This document shows positions 54,002 through 62,472 of a stretch of 64,000 nt of DNA, in pieces (position 1 is the first letter of the stretch; each line of letters begins with the position of its first letter). The notes beneath the pieces were generated by a model. That model was not told where the DNA came from and did no database searches. It saw only the letters and a program-made list of their open reading frames with translations. Origin of the DNA: Streptantibioticus ferralitis (GTDB lineage Bacteria; Actinomycetota; Actinomycetes; Streptomycetales; Streptomycetaceae). A program made the translations under genes and the position numbers. The stretch spans positions 1 through 64,000 of the forward strand of contig NZ_JARHTQ010000036.1 in the NCBI RefSeq assembly GCF_029223525.1. The letters run 5' to 3'.

Positions 54002-54373
54002 TTACGCGGATGTCGACTCGGGTCCGTCGATGCCGAAGATGGTTCCGAATGGGTCCGTGAGCTGGCAGATTTTTCGGCCTGGTTCGGCTTCGATGGGGCC
54101 GCGGTGGTGGGTGCAGCCGGCGTCCAGCAGACGCGTGCGGACCGCGTCCACGTGGTCGACGGCCCAGTACACGACGGGGCTGCCGCCGCGTGGATTGCGT
54201 GTCTCGTCGGCGGGATGGAAGCCAAGCTCGATCCCGCTGACGTCCAGCCAGGCGTACACCCTGCCGTCATCCACCTCCAGACGGACCTCGGTATCCAGGA
54301 CGCTCGCCCACCAGCGGGCGCACTTCTCGGGATCGTCGGCGAAGACCATGACGGTACGCACGGCAGTGAACAT
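54002..54373 (-). CDS. VOC (glyoxalase/bleomycin-resistance fold) protein
   Basis: The 123-residue protein starts at ATG 54373. FADDPEKCARWWASVLDTEV, WLDVSGIELGFHPADE, VVYWAVDHVDAVRTRLLDAG and CQLTDPFGTIFGIDG are typical of a single VOC domain. Substrate is unknown. It lies 23 bp after the kinase gene at 54397 in the same direction and could be the last gene of that operon. Confidence 0.88.
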   Translation of the reverse strand: MFTAVRTVMVFADDPEKCARWWASVLDTEVRLEVDDGRVYAWLDVSGIELGFHPADETRNPRGGSPVVYWAVDHVDAVRTRLLDAGCTHHRGPIEAEPGRKICQLTDPFGTIFGIDGPESTSA

Positions 54374-54396
54374 GTGCTGTTGCTTCCCTCTTCCGG

Positions 54397-55272
54397 TCAC
54401 CTCTCGACGCCGTGGAGGCAGCGCAAGCCCGTGGCCTCCGCGAACGCCGTGAGCGCCCGCACCAGGGCCGCGTCCGTCCACTGGGCGCCAAACATGCTGG
54501 TGCAACGACGGTAGAGGTGCCGGACCGATCGTGGAGACAAACGCCCTCCTTCCACCCGGGCGAGGTGGGCGAGGGTGATCAGGTCCGGTTGGCCCGTCAG
54601 GTCCGGCCGGAGGGTCTCGACGTCGATGACCACCGGGTGCCCGTCGGGATGGCGCCGCCCGTGGTCGGCCTTCAGGTCCAGGTGGCCGACGGGAACATGG
54701 TCCGGGCCGTGCGCGTCGGCGACCACCTTCAGCAGCAGTTCCCACGGGTGCGGGACGCTGATCCACGGCGGCGCCGGGGCGTCGAGAGCCGCCGCGACCG
54801 TCCAGTCGGCCATCGTCTCCTGGATCGCCGGGTGCCACCGGGCAGGGGCCGTGTGGATCGCTGCGACGGTGGCGACCAGTTCCTCGAAGACCGCTGGCCT
54901 GCCGAGGTCCATCCGCTCCTCGACGTACTCGGTGACCAGGGACAACGAGGTGTCGCTGGAGCTGAGCAGGGCTGGCAGCACCCCCTCGCTGTCGAGTAGT
55001 TGGTAGGCCAGTACTTCGCTGAGGTAGGCGGCCTGATCAGCATGCCGCTTGAGTAGCCGCTGCGCCGGGGCACCGAGCGCGAAGGCGGCGGTGCGGTAGC
55101 GGGCGGTGAGGCACCTTACCGGCCCTGCGGATTGAGGGTGATACCGCTGAAGCAGTAGACGGGCCTGCGCTTCAGCCTGGATCCGATTGCGGGTCAGCGG
55201 GCGGGCCAGCCAGCCGTCGGGCCGCAGACGGGCGGCCCCGTCCAACGGCCCGACATGGTTGGTGCAGTTCAC
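54397..55272 (-). CDS. APH-like phosphotransferase of a putative RiPP locus
   Basis: The 291-residue protein starts at GTG 55272, overlapping the upstream stop (GTGA). The protein-kinase-like fold has YLSEVLAYQLLDSEGVLPAL, a catalytic-loop GHLDLKADHG and a metal-binding VIDVETLRPDLTG with Asp. The order matches aminoglycoside-phosphotransferase-type kinases, although the N-lobe is short. APH-like enzymes act in several RiPP pathways (class V lanthipeptides, thioamitides) as dehydratase partners. Here it is coupled to an MBL-fold enzyme and a 40-residue Thr-rich peptide, so Thr/Ser phosphorylation is an attractive but unproven role. Confidence 0.75.
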   Translation of the reverse strand: MNCTNHVGPLDGAARLRPDGWLARPLTRNRIQAEAQARLLLQRYHPQSAGPVRCLTARYRTAAFALGAPAQRLLKRHADQAAYLSEVLAYQLLDSEGVLPALLSSSDTSLSLVTEYVEERMDLGRPAVFEELVATVAAIHTAPARWHPAIQETMADWTVAAALDAPAPPWISVPHPWELLLKVVADAHGPDHVPVGHLDLKADHGRRHPDGHPVVIDVETLRPDLTGQPDLITLAHLARVEGGRLSPRSVRHLYRRCTSMFGAQWTDAALVRALTAFAEATGLRCLHGVER

Positions 55273-56762
55273 GATGCTGCCGTCGGAGTGGACCCGAGCC
55301 GGGACAGGCTGTAGGCGTAGCAGCGGGCCGCCAGGTCAGGGCGTTGATGTTCACCGTAGATCGCGAACAGGGCGTAGACCGGCGAGTCGAGGTTCTCGCC
55401 GATGTGCCACCCCTGGTACGAGCCGCCGACCACGTCCCAGATCTGGGCGCGGCCGGTGAACAGCGCCGCGAGGTCTTGGTAGTAGATCTCGATGCCGAAC
55501 GGGTAGACGGCCATGGCTTCTTCCCGGCTGATGGTCGGTACCGCCTCCCACCTCGGGCCGGTGATGTCCCAGGCGTAGCTGTCCATACTTCCGGGCTGGC
55601 CGGGCGGGTCGAGCAGCCGCAGCACGACGCGGTGGGCGCCGAGTGGGCCGGACAGGTAGTCGTGGATGCTGGTGGCCAGCGCCCCGGTACGTGTGGCCAC
55701 GAACTCGCGCGCCATCCGGGGAAGTTCCCCGGCCACTGCTTCCCGTGCGGCGTCCCATTCGCTTTCGGGCAGCGCGGGGGTGATCGGCGTGGGAGCGACC
55801 TGGCTGGGCTTGTCGAGGAAGAGGTGTAGCTCGGCGGCGGCGCGGTCCTCGGCGGCGGTGTCGATCTCGACCCACGGGACCTGGCTGATGGCGATGGCTT
55901 CCCCGTTGCGCGGCACCGTAAGACAGTCGCCCGGCCGGGGGCCGTGAACGCGGAACAGGTGCTGCATGGCGTTGGCGGCCTGGGCGAGCCTGGCGTGGTC
56001 GGCGTACAGGAAGGGGCCGTGCGGACTGCGCGGGGCGGTGAAGCCGTTGCCGCACAAGGCGACATTGCCCACCCCGTCCAACGGCCGCAGGTAGTCGATC
56101 AGCAGACCGTTGAGGATTTCGAGGCCGGTCTTCCGGTTGCGTGGGCCGTCCATGCCCGGCAGCAGGTTGGCGTCCGCACCCAGCGCCCCGTAGGGAACTG
56201 TCTGGGCGTTGTTGGACACCACCGCAAGACGCGGCGGTGCCAGGACCCCGTCTCTGACCTGCTCGGTGTACAGGTCAGAGACATCGGCGTCCACGCCGAT
56301 GAATACATCGTCGCCGGTGGTGCCGGCGAGACGGACCAGTGGCTGGGCCACCCGTTTTTCCCAGAACAGAGTCCGTGCGCCAGCGGGATACAGCGTGATC
56401 TCGATGTCACCGATCCTGATCGGCTGGGTGTGGTCGGCCCGGTGCACGGTGAAACCGAGGGCGGTGATCGCGTTGGTCACCGCGGCCGGTGTGGTCACGC
56501 CGGTGTAGACGGGCGTGGTGCGCTCCAGCAGGTTCAGCGATGGCAGGTGGAAGTGGTCGAGGTGCTCGTGACTGAGCACCACGGCGTTCGGCGCGGGCAT
56601 CGCGGCGATGTCGACCGAGCGGGGCGGCCAGATGGCGAACTGTAAGTCTCCCGCGCCGAAGGCGGTGTCGAGGATGGGGTCCAGCAGTACGACGGTGTGG
56701 CCGTCGCTAATGTGCCAGGTCTGGTGTCCCAGGAACGTCAGGTGCAAGCCAGAGGAAAACAC
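55269..56762 (-). CDS. Large metallo-beta-lactamase-fold protein of the putative RiPP locus
   Basis: The 497-residue protein starts at GTG 56762. The N-terminal half has an MBL/UlaG-like fold: LTFLGHQTWHIS, VLLDPIL, metal-binding SHEHLDHFHLP and VFIGVDADVSD. The C-terminal half (from about residue 260) is an unrelated alpha/beta region (YGEHQRPDLAARCYAYSLSR at the end). It follows the 40-residue peptide gene after a strong stem-loop and overlaps the kinase gene. MBL-fold enzymes can hydrolyse or oxidise peptides and lactones. The actual reaction is unknown. Confidence 0.8.
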   Translation of the reverse strand: MFSSGLHLTFLGHQTWHISDGHTVVLLDPILDTAFGAGDLQFAIWPPRSVDIAAMPAPNAVVLSHEHLDHFHLPSLNLLERTTPVYTGVTTPAAVTNAITALGFTVHRADHTQPIRIGDIEITLYPAGARTLFWEKRVAQPLVRLAGTTGDDVFIGVDADVSDLYTEQVRDGVLAPPRLAVVSNNAQTVPYGALGADANLLPGMDGPRNRKTGLEILNGLLIDYLRPLDGVGNVALCGNGFTAPRSPHGPFLYADHARLAQAANAMQHLFRVHGPRPGDCLTVPRNGEAIAISQVPWVEIDTAAEDRAAAELHLFLDKPSQVAPTPITPALPESEWDAAREAVAGELPRMAREFVATRTGALATSIHDYLSGPLGAHRVVLRLLDPPGQPGSMDSYAWDITGPRWEAVPTISREEAMAVYPFGIEIYYQDLAALFTGRAQIWDVVGGSYQGWHIGENLDSPVYALFAIYGEHQRPDLAARCYAYSLSRLGSTPTAAS

Positions 56763-56800
56763 GGGTGCTTCTCCCGGGTAGATCGCGAGTAAGGGGCGGA

Positions 56801-56830
56801 CGGGGAGAGGCGCCCATGCGCCTCTCCCCG
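56801..56830 (-). terminator. Stem-loop between peptide gene and MBL gene (possible attenuator)
   Basis: CGGGGAGAGGCGC (56801-56813) pairs perfectly with GCGCCTCTCCCCG (56818-56830), loop 4 nt, 8 bp downstream of the peptide stop. Such hairpins often raise precursor-to-enzyme transcript ratios in RiPP operons. Confidence 0.7.
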
Positions 56831-56838
56831 CGTGACGG

Positions 56839-56961
56839 CTACCGGTGGTAGGTCGTCGGTGCGTTGTTGGTGGTGCCGGTCGCCGCGAACGCCTTCACGC
56901 GACGTTGAAGAAGTCGCACGGCCTCGGCGCTCAGCTTGGTCTGCGTACCGGTCGTGGTCAC
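56839..56961 (-). CDS. 40-residue Thr-rich peptide, candidate RiPP precursor
   Basis: GTG 56961 is preceded by GAGGAGG at 8-nt spacing, and the stop TAG is at 56839. The peptide begins VTTTGTQTKLSAEAV, has a basic helix (LLQRRVKAF) and ends in AATGTTNNAPTTYHR. A second GTG at 56970 is less well spaced. It is followed by a strong hairpin and then an MBL enzyme and an APH-like kinase gene. Small size, excellent ribosome site, a helical leader-like part and a Thr/Asn-rich end fit a RiPP precursor. There are no Cys, so lanthionines are excluded, but dehydration or phosphorylation of Thr is possible. Confidence 0.6.
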   Translation of the reverse strand: MTTTGTQTKLSAEAVRLLQRRVKAFAATGTTNNAPTTYHR

Positions 56962-57117
56962 GTTGCTCACCTCCTCTCTCGCTCCGGTGATGGTCCCTGC
57001 CTGTTGACAGAGGGGTGGGTGTCACCCCAGCCGTCGAGCCCGGGAAACCTGTTCACGGACAACCCCGGCAGGGGTGTGGCGCCCCGGCATCGGGGGATAG
57101 CCGATGGCACCACGGGT

Positions 57118-57156
57118 CCCGGCCGGTCCGGCCCCAGTCACATCGGACCGGCCGGG
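57118..57156 (-). terminator. Terminator downstream of the 57160-57606 gene
   Basis: CCCGGCCGGTCCG (57118-57130) and CGGACCGGCCGGG (57144-57156) form a perfect 13-bp stem with a 13-nt loop. Confidence 0.75.
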
Positions 57157-57159
57157 AGA

Positions 57160-57606
57160 TCATGGGCCCACCACGGCGCGGATCGCCGCGTGGAGGAGCA
57201 CGGCGTGGGTCAGTCGACCGTCGGGCCGCGGCGGGTTGAGCCAGTGCGGCCCTGGGCCTGCGGTCCGTGCCGCGTGTACGACCGTGACCCAGGAGCCGGT
57301 GCTGCGGCAGACCACGCCGGGCAGCTTCCATGAGGCCGTAGCCCCGGGCCGCACCAGCCAGTAGTGCCATCCAGCGTATGGATCGAGGAGCACCGGACCG
57401 GGGTCGCCATGCGTCGCGCCACACATGTGCTCGTAGACCATGGCGGCGGCGTCAGGTCCGAGCCGGACCGCGTCCCATTCCCGGCCTGCCGGCCACAAAG
57501 TCGATTGGCCAGGCAGCGCGGCCACCCATCCACCGGACGGAAGCCGGGCCAGCTGGGAGGTGCACTTCACAACGGCGGGGGACGGGCACGGTTCATACGC
57601 GGTCAT
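57160..57606 (-). CDS. Hypothetical Streptomyces protein next to XRE regulator
   Basis: The 148-residue protein starts at ATG 57606. Its pattern (REWDAVRLGPDAAAMVYEHM, PVLLDPYAGWHYWLVRPG) matches a small-protein family I recall near XRE regulators in Streptomyces, without known function. A second half (GSWVTVVHAARTAGPG, GRLTHAVLLHAAIRAVVG) completes the domain. It is divergent from the XRE/TPR gene with 240 bp between. Confidence 0.65.
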   Translation of the reverse strand: MTAYEPCPSPAVVKCTSQLARLPSGGWVAALPGQSTLWPAGREWDAVRLGPDAAAMVYEHMCGATHGDPGPVLLDPYAGWHYWLVRPGATASWKLPGVVCRSTGSWVTVVHAARTAGPGPHWLNPPRPDGRLTHAVLLHAAIRAVVGP

Positions 57607-57846
57607 ATGGAGAACTCCCGATGGTGAGGTGCTGCCGACTCACTTCGCGGCGGTGGCCACTGGCAGGCAGCTCGACCCGCAGGGCACTCGTGCATGGCCG
57701 AGCTTGGATGCATCTAGATAACCGTGGCGCCCGCACCGCCCGGCGGACCTCCCCCCGGACGTATCGCCGGACTTTTCGCGTCTGACCGGACTTTCAGCAC
57801 ACTCGACACCGCTACTGTCGGTTCAGCAGCTGCACCGGGGGTTCAG

Positions 57847-59121
57847 GTGACCGACGACGTGACACCGTTTCAACGGGCATGTATTTCTCGCGGCTGGGAT
57901 CAGCCCACCGCATTCCTTCAGGCGTTCGATGCCACGGCTCGGCTGCTCGGCGAGCCGGTCACCGTCACCGAACGCCAGCAACGGCGATGGAGGCAGCCGG
58001 ACCCGCCCCAGCCGCGGGCCCGTGCCTGGGCTGTGTTGCAGGCGATGTTCGGAACTGACCCTTCCGTCTTGGGGTTTCGACCCCGGACGGCCGGTGAGAC
58101 GATCACGCCGACGAGGAAGGAGGCGAGCGTGGAACGGCGGACATTTGTAGCCGACGCGGTGGGCATCGCCGCGGGCGCGGCGCTCCCGGCGGGAGGTCAC
58201 GAGGTCGGCTCCGCCCACGTCCTGGAGCTGCGCGAGGGGCTGCGCTCTCTGTATGCCCTGGATGACGCGTACGGTGGTGCCGACGTCCTTTCGCTGGCCG
58301 TGCGCCACCTGCACCGCGTCCGTCGGGTGCTGAACACCGCCGTCGTGCCCGAGCCCATCGCCCGCCAGCTGCATCTACTCGTCGGCGAGACGGCCGAACA
58401 AGTGGCGTGGCTTGCCTACGACGCCGACGACCAGGACGCCGCCCGCCGCTACTGGGGCGAGGCGCTGACCACCGCCACGGTGCTGGGCGACACCGGACTG
58501 GAGGTCCTGGTCCTAGCAGCGTTGAGCATGCAGGCCATCCACGAGGACCGCCCCCGCGACGGCTACGACCTCGCCCGCACCGCCCGCAGCAAGGCCGAAG
58601 GACTCGGCTCCCCTACCCTGCTGTCACTCATCACCGCACGGGAGGCACGTGCACTGGCCCGGATGCGCGACGCCACCGGAGCCAGTCGCCAACTCGCCAC
58701 CGCCATGCGCATGCTGGAGCGCATGGATCGCGGCCGACCCGCACCGCCGTGGGCCGCGTTCCACGGCCCAGCCGAACTCGACTTCGCCCAAGGGCTGCTG
58801 TATGACGACACAGGCCGACCCCGCGCCGCCGTCCCCTTCCTACGCACGGCCGTGACTCGGCAGGCCGCCGCTTACGGCCGCAACCGCGCCCTGTATCGAC
58901 TTACCCTCGCCCGCGCCCTGGTCCACACCGGAGAAGCCGACGAGGCCGCCACCGAAGCCACCGCCGCCCTCGACGACCTCGCCGAAGTCGACTCCGGCCG
59001 CGTCACCCGCCGCCTCGCCCAGGTCCGTGACCAGCTACAGCGCACCGGCGCCCGCGGTGCCCGCGAGGCTGCCGACGCCATCACCCCGTACCTCACCACG
59101 GCATCCGGAGGCCGCCGATGA
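57847..59121 (+). CDS. XRE/TPR-type transcriptional regulator
   Basis: The 424-residue protein starts at GTG 57847. The N-terminal HTH-like part (PFQRACISRGWDQPTAFLQA, TVTERQQRRWRQPDP) is followed by a linker ending ERRTFVADAVGIAAGAALPA and TPR-like helices to the C-terminus. It resembles the AICE regulator at 7274 in layout, not in close sequence. It probably regulates the peptide/MBL/kinase locus to its left. Its stop overlaps the next GNAT start. Confidence 0.78.
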   Translation: MTDDVTPFQRACISRGWDQPTAFLQAFDATARLLGEPVTVTERQQRRWRQPDPPQPRARAWAVLQAMFGTDPSVLGFRPRTAGETITPTRKEASVERRTFVADAVGIAAGAALPAGGHEVGSAHVLELREGLRSLYALDDAYGGADVLSLAVRHLHRVRRVLNTAVVPEPIARQLHLLVGETAEQVAWLAYDADDQDAARRYWGEALTTATVLGDTGLEVLVLAALSMQAIHEDRPRDGYDLARTARSKAEGLGSPTLLSLITAREARALARMRDATGASRQLATAMRMLERMDRGRPAPPWAAFHGPAELDFAQGLLYDDTGRPRAAVPFLRTAVTRQAAAYGRNRALYRLTLARALVHTGEADEAATEATAALDDLAEVDSGRVTRRLAQVRDQLQRTGARGAREAADAITPYLTTASGGRR

Positions 59122-59687
59122 CCCCTCACCCAGCCCTCCAGATCGTCGACGGCCCCGACGCCGTCGACCAGCTCGGCGCGTTCCTGCCTGCCTACGCCGA
59201 GGTCTACGCCGAGCCCCCGTATTGCGAAGGACCGGAGGACGTGAAGGAGTTCACCGAGCGCTTCGCCCGCCAGGCCGCCACCCGCCCGCACTTCCGACTG
59301 GTCCTCGCACGCGATGACGCCGATCAGGTCGTCGGCTTCACCTACGGCTACTGCCTGCCCGCCGAGACCCGTTGGTGGTCTGGCTTGCAGCAGCCGCTCG
59401 CCGATCGTGAATTCACCCGCGAGAACGGCGAGCGCACGTTTGCCGTCATCGAGCTGGCCGTCCGCCAGCCGTGGCGCCGGTCCGGCGTCGCCGCCGCACT
59501 GCACAACGTGCTGCTGGATGGCATGCCCGCCGAGCGGGTCACTCTCACCGTGCGCCCCGAGCCGGAAGCGGCCCCGGCACAGCAGGCGTACAGCCACTGG
59601 GGATACCGCTCCCTCGGCCCCAGCCGCCCGTGGGAGGACGCCCCGCTGTACACGGCGATGATCCGCACAGTCGATGGGCAGCCATGA
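59118..59687 (+). CDS. GNAT-family N-acetyltransferase
   Basis: The 189-residue protein starts at ATG 59118, sharing ATGA with the regulator stop. The GNAT fold has VVGFTYGYCLPAETRWW, the acetyl-CoA region VRQPWRRSGVAAALHNVLLD and a late AQQAYSHWGYRSLG. The substrate is not recognisable. Linked GNATs in RiPP or antibiotic loci can modify or detoxify the product. After its stop the same frame stays open for 40 codons (IDARVQPLYRSRSSTSPYEV), possibly a remnant of a further gene. Confidence 0.85.
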   Translation: MTPHPALQIVDGPDAVDQLGAFLPAYAEVYAEPPYCEGPEDVKEFTERFARQAATRPHFRLVLARDDADQVVGFTYGYCLPAETRWWSGLQQPLADREFTRENGERTFAVIELAVRQPWRRSGVAAALHNVLLDGMPAERVTLTVRPEPEAAPAQQAYSHWGYRSLGPSRPWEDAPLYTAMIRTVDGQP

Positions 59688-59810
59688 GCACCGCCCGCAT
59701 ATCGATGCACGGGTCCAGCCGCTGTACCGCTCCCGCAGCAGCACGTCGCCGTACGAGGTGGCCGACTGGCTGAGGAATGGCCACCACCGGCGTCAGCTGA
59801 GGAGGAGACG

Positions 59811-59928
59811 GTGAGCACCCCGAGCACCCGCACCGACCTGGTGATCCGCACCTACGGGCCGCGCCAGCTCCCGTCGTTGATGGACGCACTAGCTGACATC
59901 TGGGCGGACGCCCACCTTGAGTTGGTCA
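59811..59928 (+). pseudogene. Truncated GNAT acetyltransferase fragment
   Basis: From GTG 59811 the frame encodes a standard GNAT N-terminus (DLVIRTYGPRQLPSLMDALA, DIWADAH) and then breaks off at about residue 39, joining unrelated sequence. The remainder of the fold is missing. Confidence 0.65.
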
Positions 59929-59949
59929 TTAGTTGCCCACCGGTGGGAA

Positions 59950-60158
59950 ATGCGAGACCTCGGTGTCGTCCAGCACGGCGCCGACATCCTCGCCGAACCG
60001 GCCCGCCCCCTCGATCTGCCCACCGAACGCTACGAGGCTGAACGCATTGCGGACGAGCTGTTCGCCGCCATGGAACGGATCGGCCAAGTACACCACTTCG
60101 CCAAGGGCATGGGCTCACCGCCCCGCAGATCGGCATCGCTCGCGCCGCCGCAGTCGTC
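59950..60158 (+). pseudogene. Peptide deformylase fragment with frameshift
   Basis: From ATG 59950 the frame reads MRDLGVVQHGADILAEPARP, then AMERIGQVHHFAKGMG. The deformylase motif TAPQIGIARAAAVV follows only in another frame, implying a 1-bp deletion near 60113. The catalytic HEXXH half is absent. It is a dead paralogue of def. Confidence 0.75.
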
Positions 60159-60165
60159 CATTGTG

Positions 60166-60512
60166 GGAGTCCGGCCCCGCGCGCCCATCGTCGGCGGCGC
60201 TCTTCATTGGCGTAGAGCCGCAACCCCGTAGTATCCAGCCCACCGTCATCTCACGACGGGGGCTTCGCCATGTCCAGAGGCGCGTAGAGGCGAGTAACGA
60301 GCCCAGCCCACATGGTGGTTCGCACGCCGAGGGTAGGCCGGACTTTCACGTTCCTACCTGACACCATCCGCCGGCTCGATTGCCGCCCCTGGGTGTGAAC
60401 GAACTCGCCATCGGCGGAAGTCCTCAAAGTCCTCATCAGAGGGCAGTTCCGCTCTTACCGCACAGCACGGTGTGGTGGTCGCGTCCCGATCGCGATTGCT
60501 GCGGAGGCCGTC
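60166..60512. other. Stretch without recognisable gene
   Basis: About 350 bp downstream of the broken deformylase. No coding pattern, RNA gene or repeat is recognised on either strand. Confidence 0.4.
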
Positions 60513-60677
60513 ATGCTGCCGATCATCCTGTTCGCATCCGTTCTCTCGCTACCGACCGCCGTCCTCGGTGTGCCCTCGTTCAGGGGGGAGGTGATCGCCT
60601 GCATGCGTCCCGGCCGGGGACGACACCGTCGTATCGACCGGAGTCGCCACGCAGTTCGGGGAGGTGTACGGCGATGA
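60513..60677 (+). CDS. Small protein coupled to ATP-binding protein
   Basis: ATG 60513 after GGAGG to TGA 60675-60677 gives 54 residues. A hydrophobic N-terminus (MLPIILFASVLSLPTAVLGV) is followed by a strongly basic end (RPGRGRHRRIDRSRHAVRGG). Its stop overlaps the start of the HATPase gene (ATGA), indicating translational coupling. The function is unknown. Confidence 0.55.
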   Translation: MLPIILFASVLSLPTAVLGVPSFRGEVIACMRPGRGRHRRIDRSRHAVRGGVRR

Positions 60678-61210
60678 GCTCCCCGTGGCGCAGCGCCCCC
60701 TGGACCCTGTACCGCTGGACCAGCTGCACCCCCACCCCGGCCGCCGAGGCACGGTCTGTACTCCGTCGAGCCCTCACCTCCATGGGGATGCCCGAAGAGA
60801 CGATCAGTAACGGCGTCCTGGCAGCCTCGGAACTGGTCGCCAACGCCAGCGAGCACGCCAAGGGACCATATGAGTTGTCGCTTCGATGCACTGACGCCGA
60901 GATCATCTGCGAAGTGCTCGACCACGACCCCACGGTTCCTGACGTTCCGGCGTTCCCCGACGTCTGCCCGTTCACGCCGCTGTCCGAAGACAGGGGAGGG
61001 GGTCTGGAGGCGCTGTGTGCCCTCCTGGCCGAGCGCGGGCGTGGCCTCCATATCGTGCACGAACTCACCGCCGGTGCCTGGGGGTTTCGCCCGGTGGAGA
61101 AGAGCGCCAAGGTCGCCTGGATTGCATTCCCGGCGGAATTGCATCAGTTGCAACATGGCGCGCAACTTCCTCCCGGAGTTGACCTGGGGTTTGTCGGGTT
61201 GGAGGAATGA
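60674..61210 (+). CDS. HATPase_c anti-sigma-like ATP-binding protein
   Basis: The 178-residue protein starts at ATG 60674, with GGGGAGG upstream. It is a single GHKL domain of the RsbW/anti-sigma type: ARSVLRRALTSMG, N box LAASELVANASEHAKG, EVLDHDPTVPDV and GRGLHIVHELTAGAWG. Streptomyces encode dozens of such orphan kinases, which bind sigma-factor antagonists. No partner gene adjoins it. Confidence 0.85.
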   Translation: MSSPWRSAPWTLYRWTSCTPTPAAEARSVLRRALTSMGMPEETISNGVLAASELVANASEHAKGPYELSLRCTDAEIICEVLDHDPTVPDVPAFPDVCPFTPLSEDRGGGLEALCALLAERGRGLHIVHELTAGAWGFRPVEKSAKVAWIAFPAELHQLQHGAQLPPGVDLGFVGLEE

Positions 61211-61807
61211 GGGCATGTTCTTCTCCGATGAGTGCCAGACTCAGTCGCACATGACGATGCAGGTCACCCGGTTATTTCGGTGCTCTGGCGGCTAGGTGGC
61301 TCGCTGGCCCACGGCTCGTCCAACCTCTAGGGCAATGCGGCGTCGATCCCGCAGTCCTGCTTGCAGAAGACCCCCTGGGCCGGGCAACGCCACAGGTCAG
61401 CGGACGATTTGCCACCACTGGGCCGATGCGACTGCATATAGGTGCGTCTTTGTATGCCCCAATCTGCACACTCGGCGCGCGGGCCCCGATTGCAGTGCGC
61501 ATGGCCGACATCCGGTGGCACGCGACATGCCGCAGTCTCGGCTGATGTCGGTGGCTTTCCAGAAGTGATCCAGGACCACTCTTCAGAGTTCGGCGACAAT
61601 AGGTCTCCGCCCATCGGAGGCCGTCTCGCCAGGACCATTCCCCCCGGCGTGGGAAGCAACCAGCCAGCCGCTTCGCCCGCTGTCCCAGCGGGCTGCTGGG
61701 TGACGAATCTCGGCGGTATGTGCCTGGCGACGGGGTAGCACAGGGAGCAACCAGATGCACATGCGGTTCAACAGCAGCCGACACCGGAGGCGGTTGCCCG
61801 GCAGGGT
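61211..61807. other. Decayed stretch, no intact gene
   Basis: About 600 bp. Open frames exist on both strands, but none has a recognisable protein pattern or ribosome site. It leads into the broken gene at 61808. Confidence 0.5.
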
Positions 61808-62204
61808 GTGAGCCAGTTGCAGTCGCGGTCGCCAGGGATTCGGATGAGTCCGGATGTCCGGGCGGCTCACGTGGTGCGAGCGCCGACGTGGATGTGGCTC
61901 GATCGGGCGGATTGGCCTCCGGTGTCGCAGACGTCGCGGCTGCCGGGGGTTGAGGTGATGGCCAAGGCGACACCTGTGCGGATGGCGTGGTCGATGGAAG
62001 ACGGTTGGTGAAATGGTGTGTGGAGGTCAGAGCACGCCGTACTCCTCGCGGTAGTCCGCGACTTCGCAATTTACGGATTGCGGCTATGCCTACTGTCGGT
62101 CGTCGGTTGGGCAGCCTGGTGAGACGTTCACGGTGACGGCCACCGTCGTGTGGGATGTGGATGGCAGGGCGGCGGGCGGGGTCGCCACATCAGGCCTCGC
62201 GTAG
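61808..62204 (+). pseudogene. Broken secreted ATP/GTP-binding-like protein gene
   Basis: Two frames carry consecutive pieces of a Streptomyces-type secreted protein. Frame 1 (61808 to about 62010) has PTWMWLDRADWPPVSQT and MAWSMEDG. Frame 2 (62034-62204) has TPYSSR, SQFTDCGYAYCRSS and GETFTVTATVVWDVDG, with an internal TAG. The order matches the C-terminal part of proteins that read PTWLW...WSMGDG...CGYxY...TVTATVxW. A frameshift near 62010 and the stop make it a pseudogene. Confidence 0.65.
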
Positions 62205-62472
62205 GCGGTGCCGCCGTGGGCACTGGGGGCCACGGGCACGCACGATGGCGTCGTTCGAATGATCTCGCGTTGGTCGTGGCGGCCCAACCAACCTCCAGGT
62301 CACGGGTGGCAACACCCGCTCGCGGCGTTCAGCGGGGTGGGACGACACGACACACCCCGCACAGTCCCTGCTCAGGCGTCGACTCGCCGCCTTGGATGCC
62401 GCCTCGAAAGCGGCTCTCCACAGACGAGGGTGCAGCGGTCGGGAACTGTGAACCGGTAGCCGTACTGAACGG

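Noticed and set aside
53884-54060. A 58-codon plus-strand frame after the DNA methylase (MSRSAPLGLVEDHEV...)
   Set aside because: It starts well and might be a remnant, but it overlaps the VOC gene on the other strand and matches no family I recognise.
61272-62069. A 265-codon minus-strand frame in the decayed zone
   Set aside because: No protein pattern or ribosome site. The plus strand here carries recognisable fragments of a secreted protein pseudogene.
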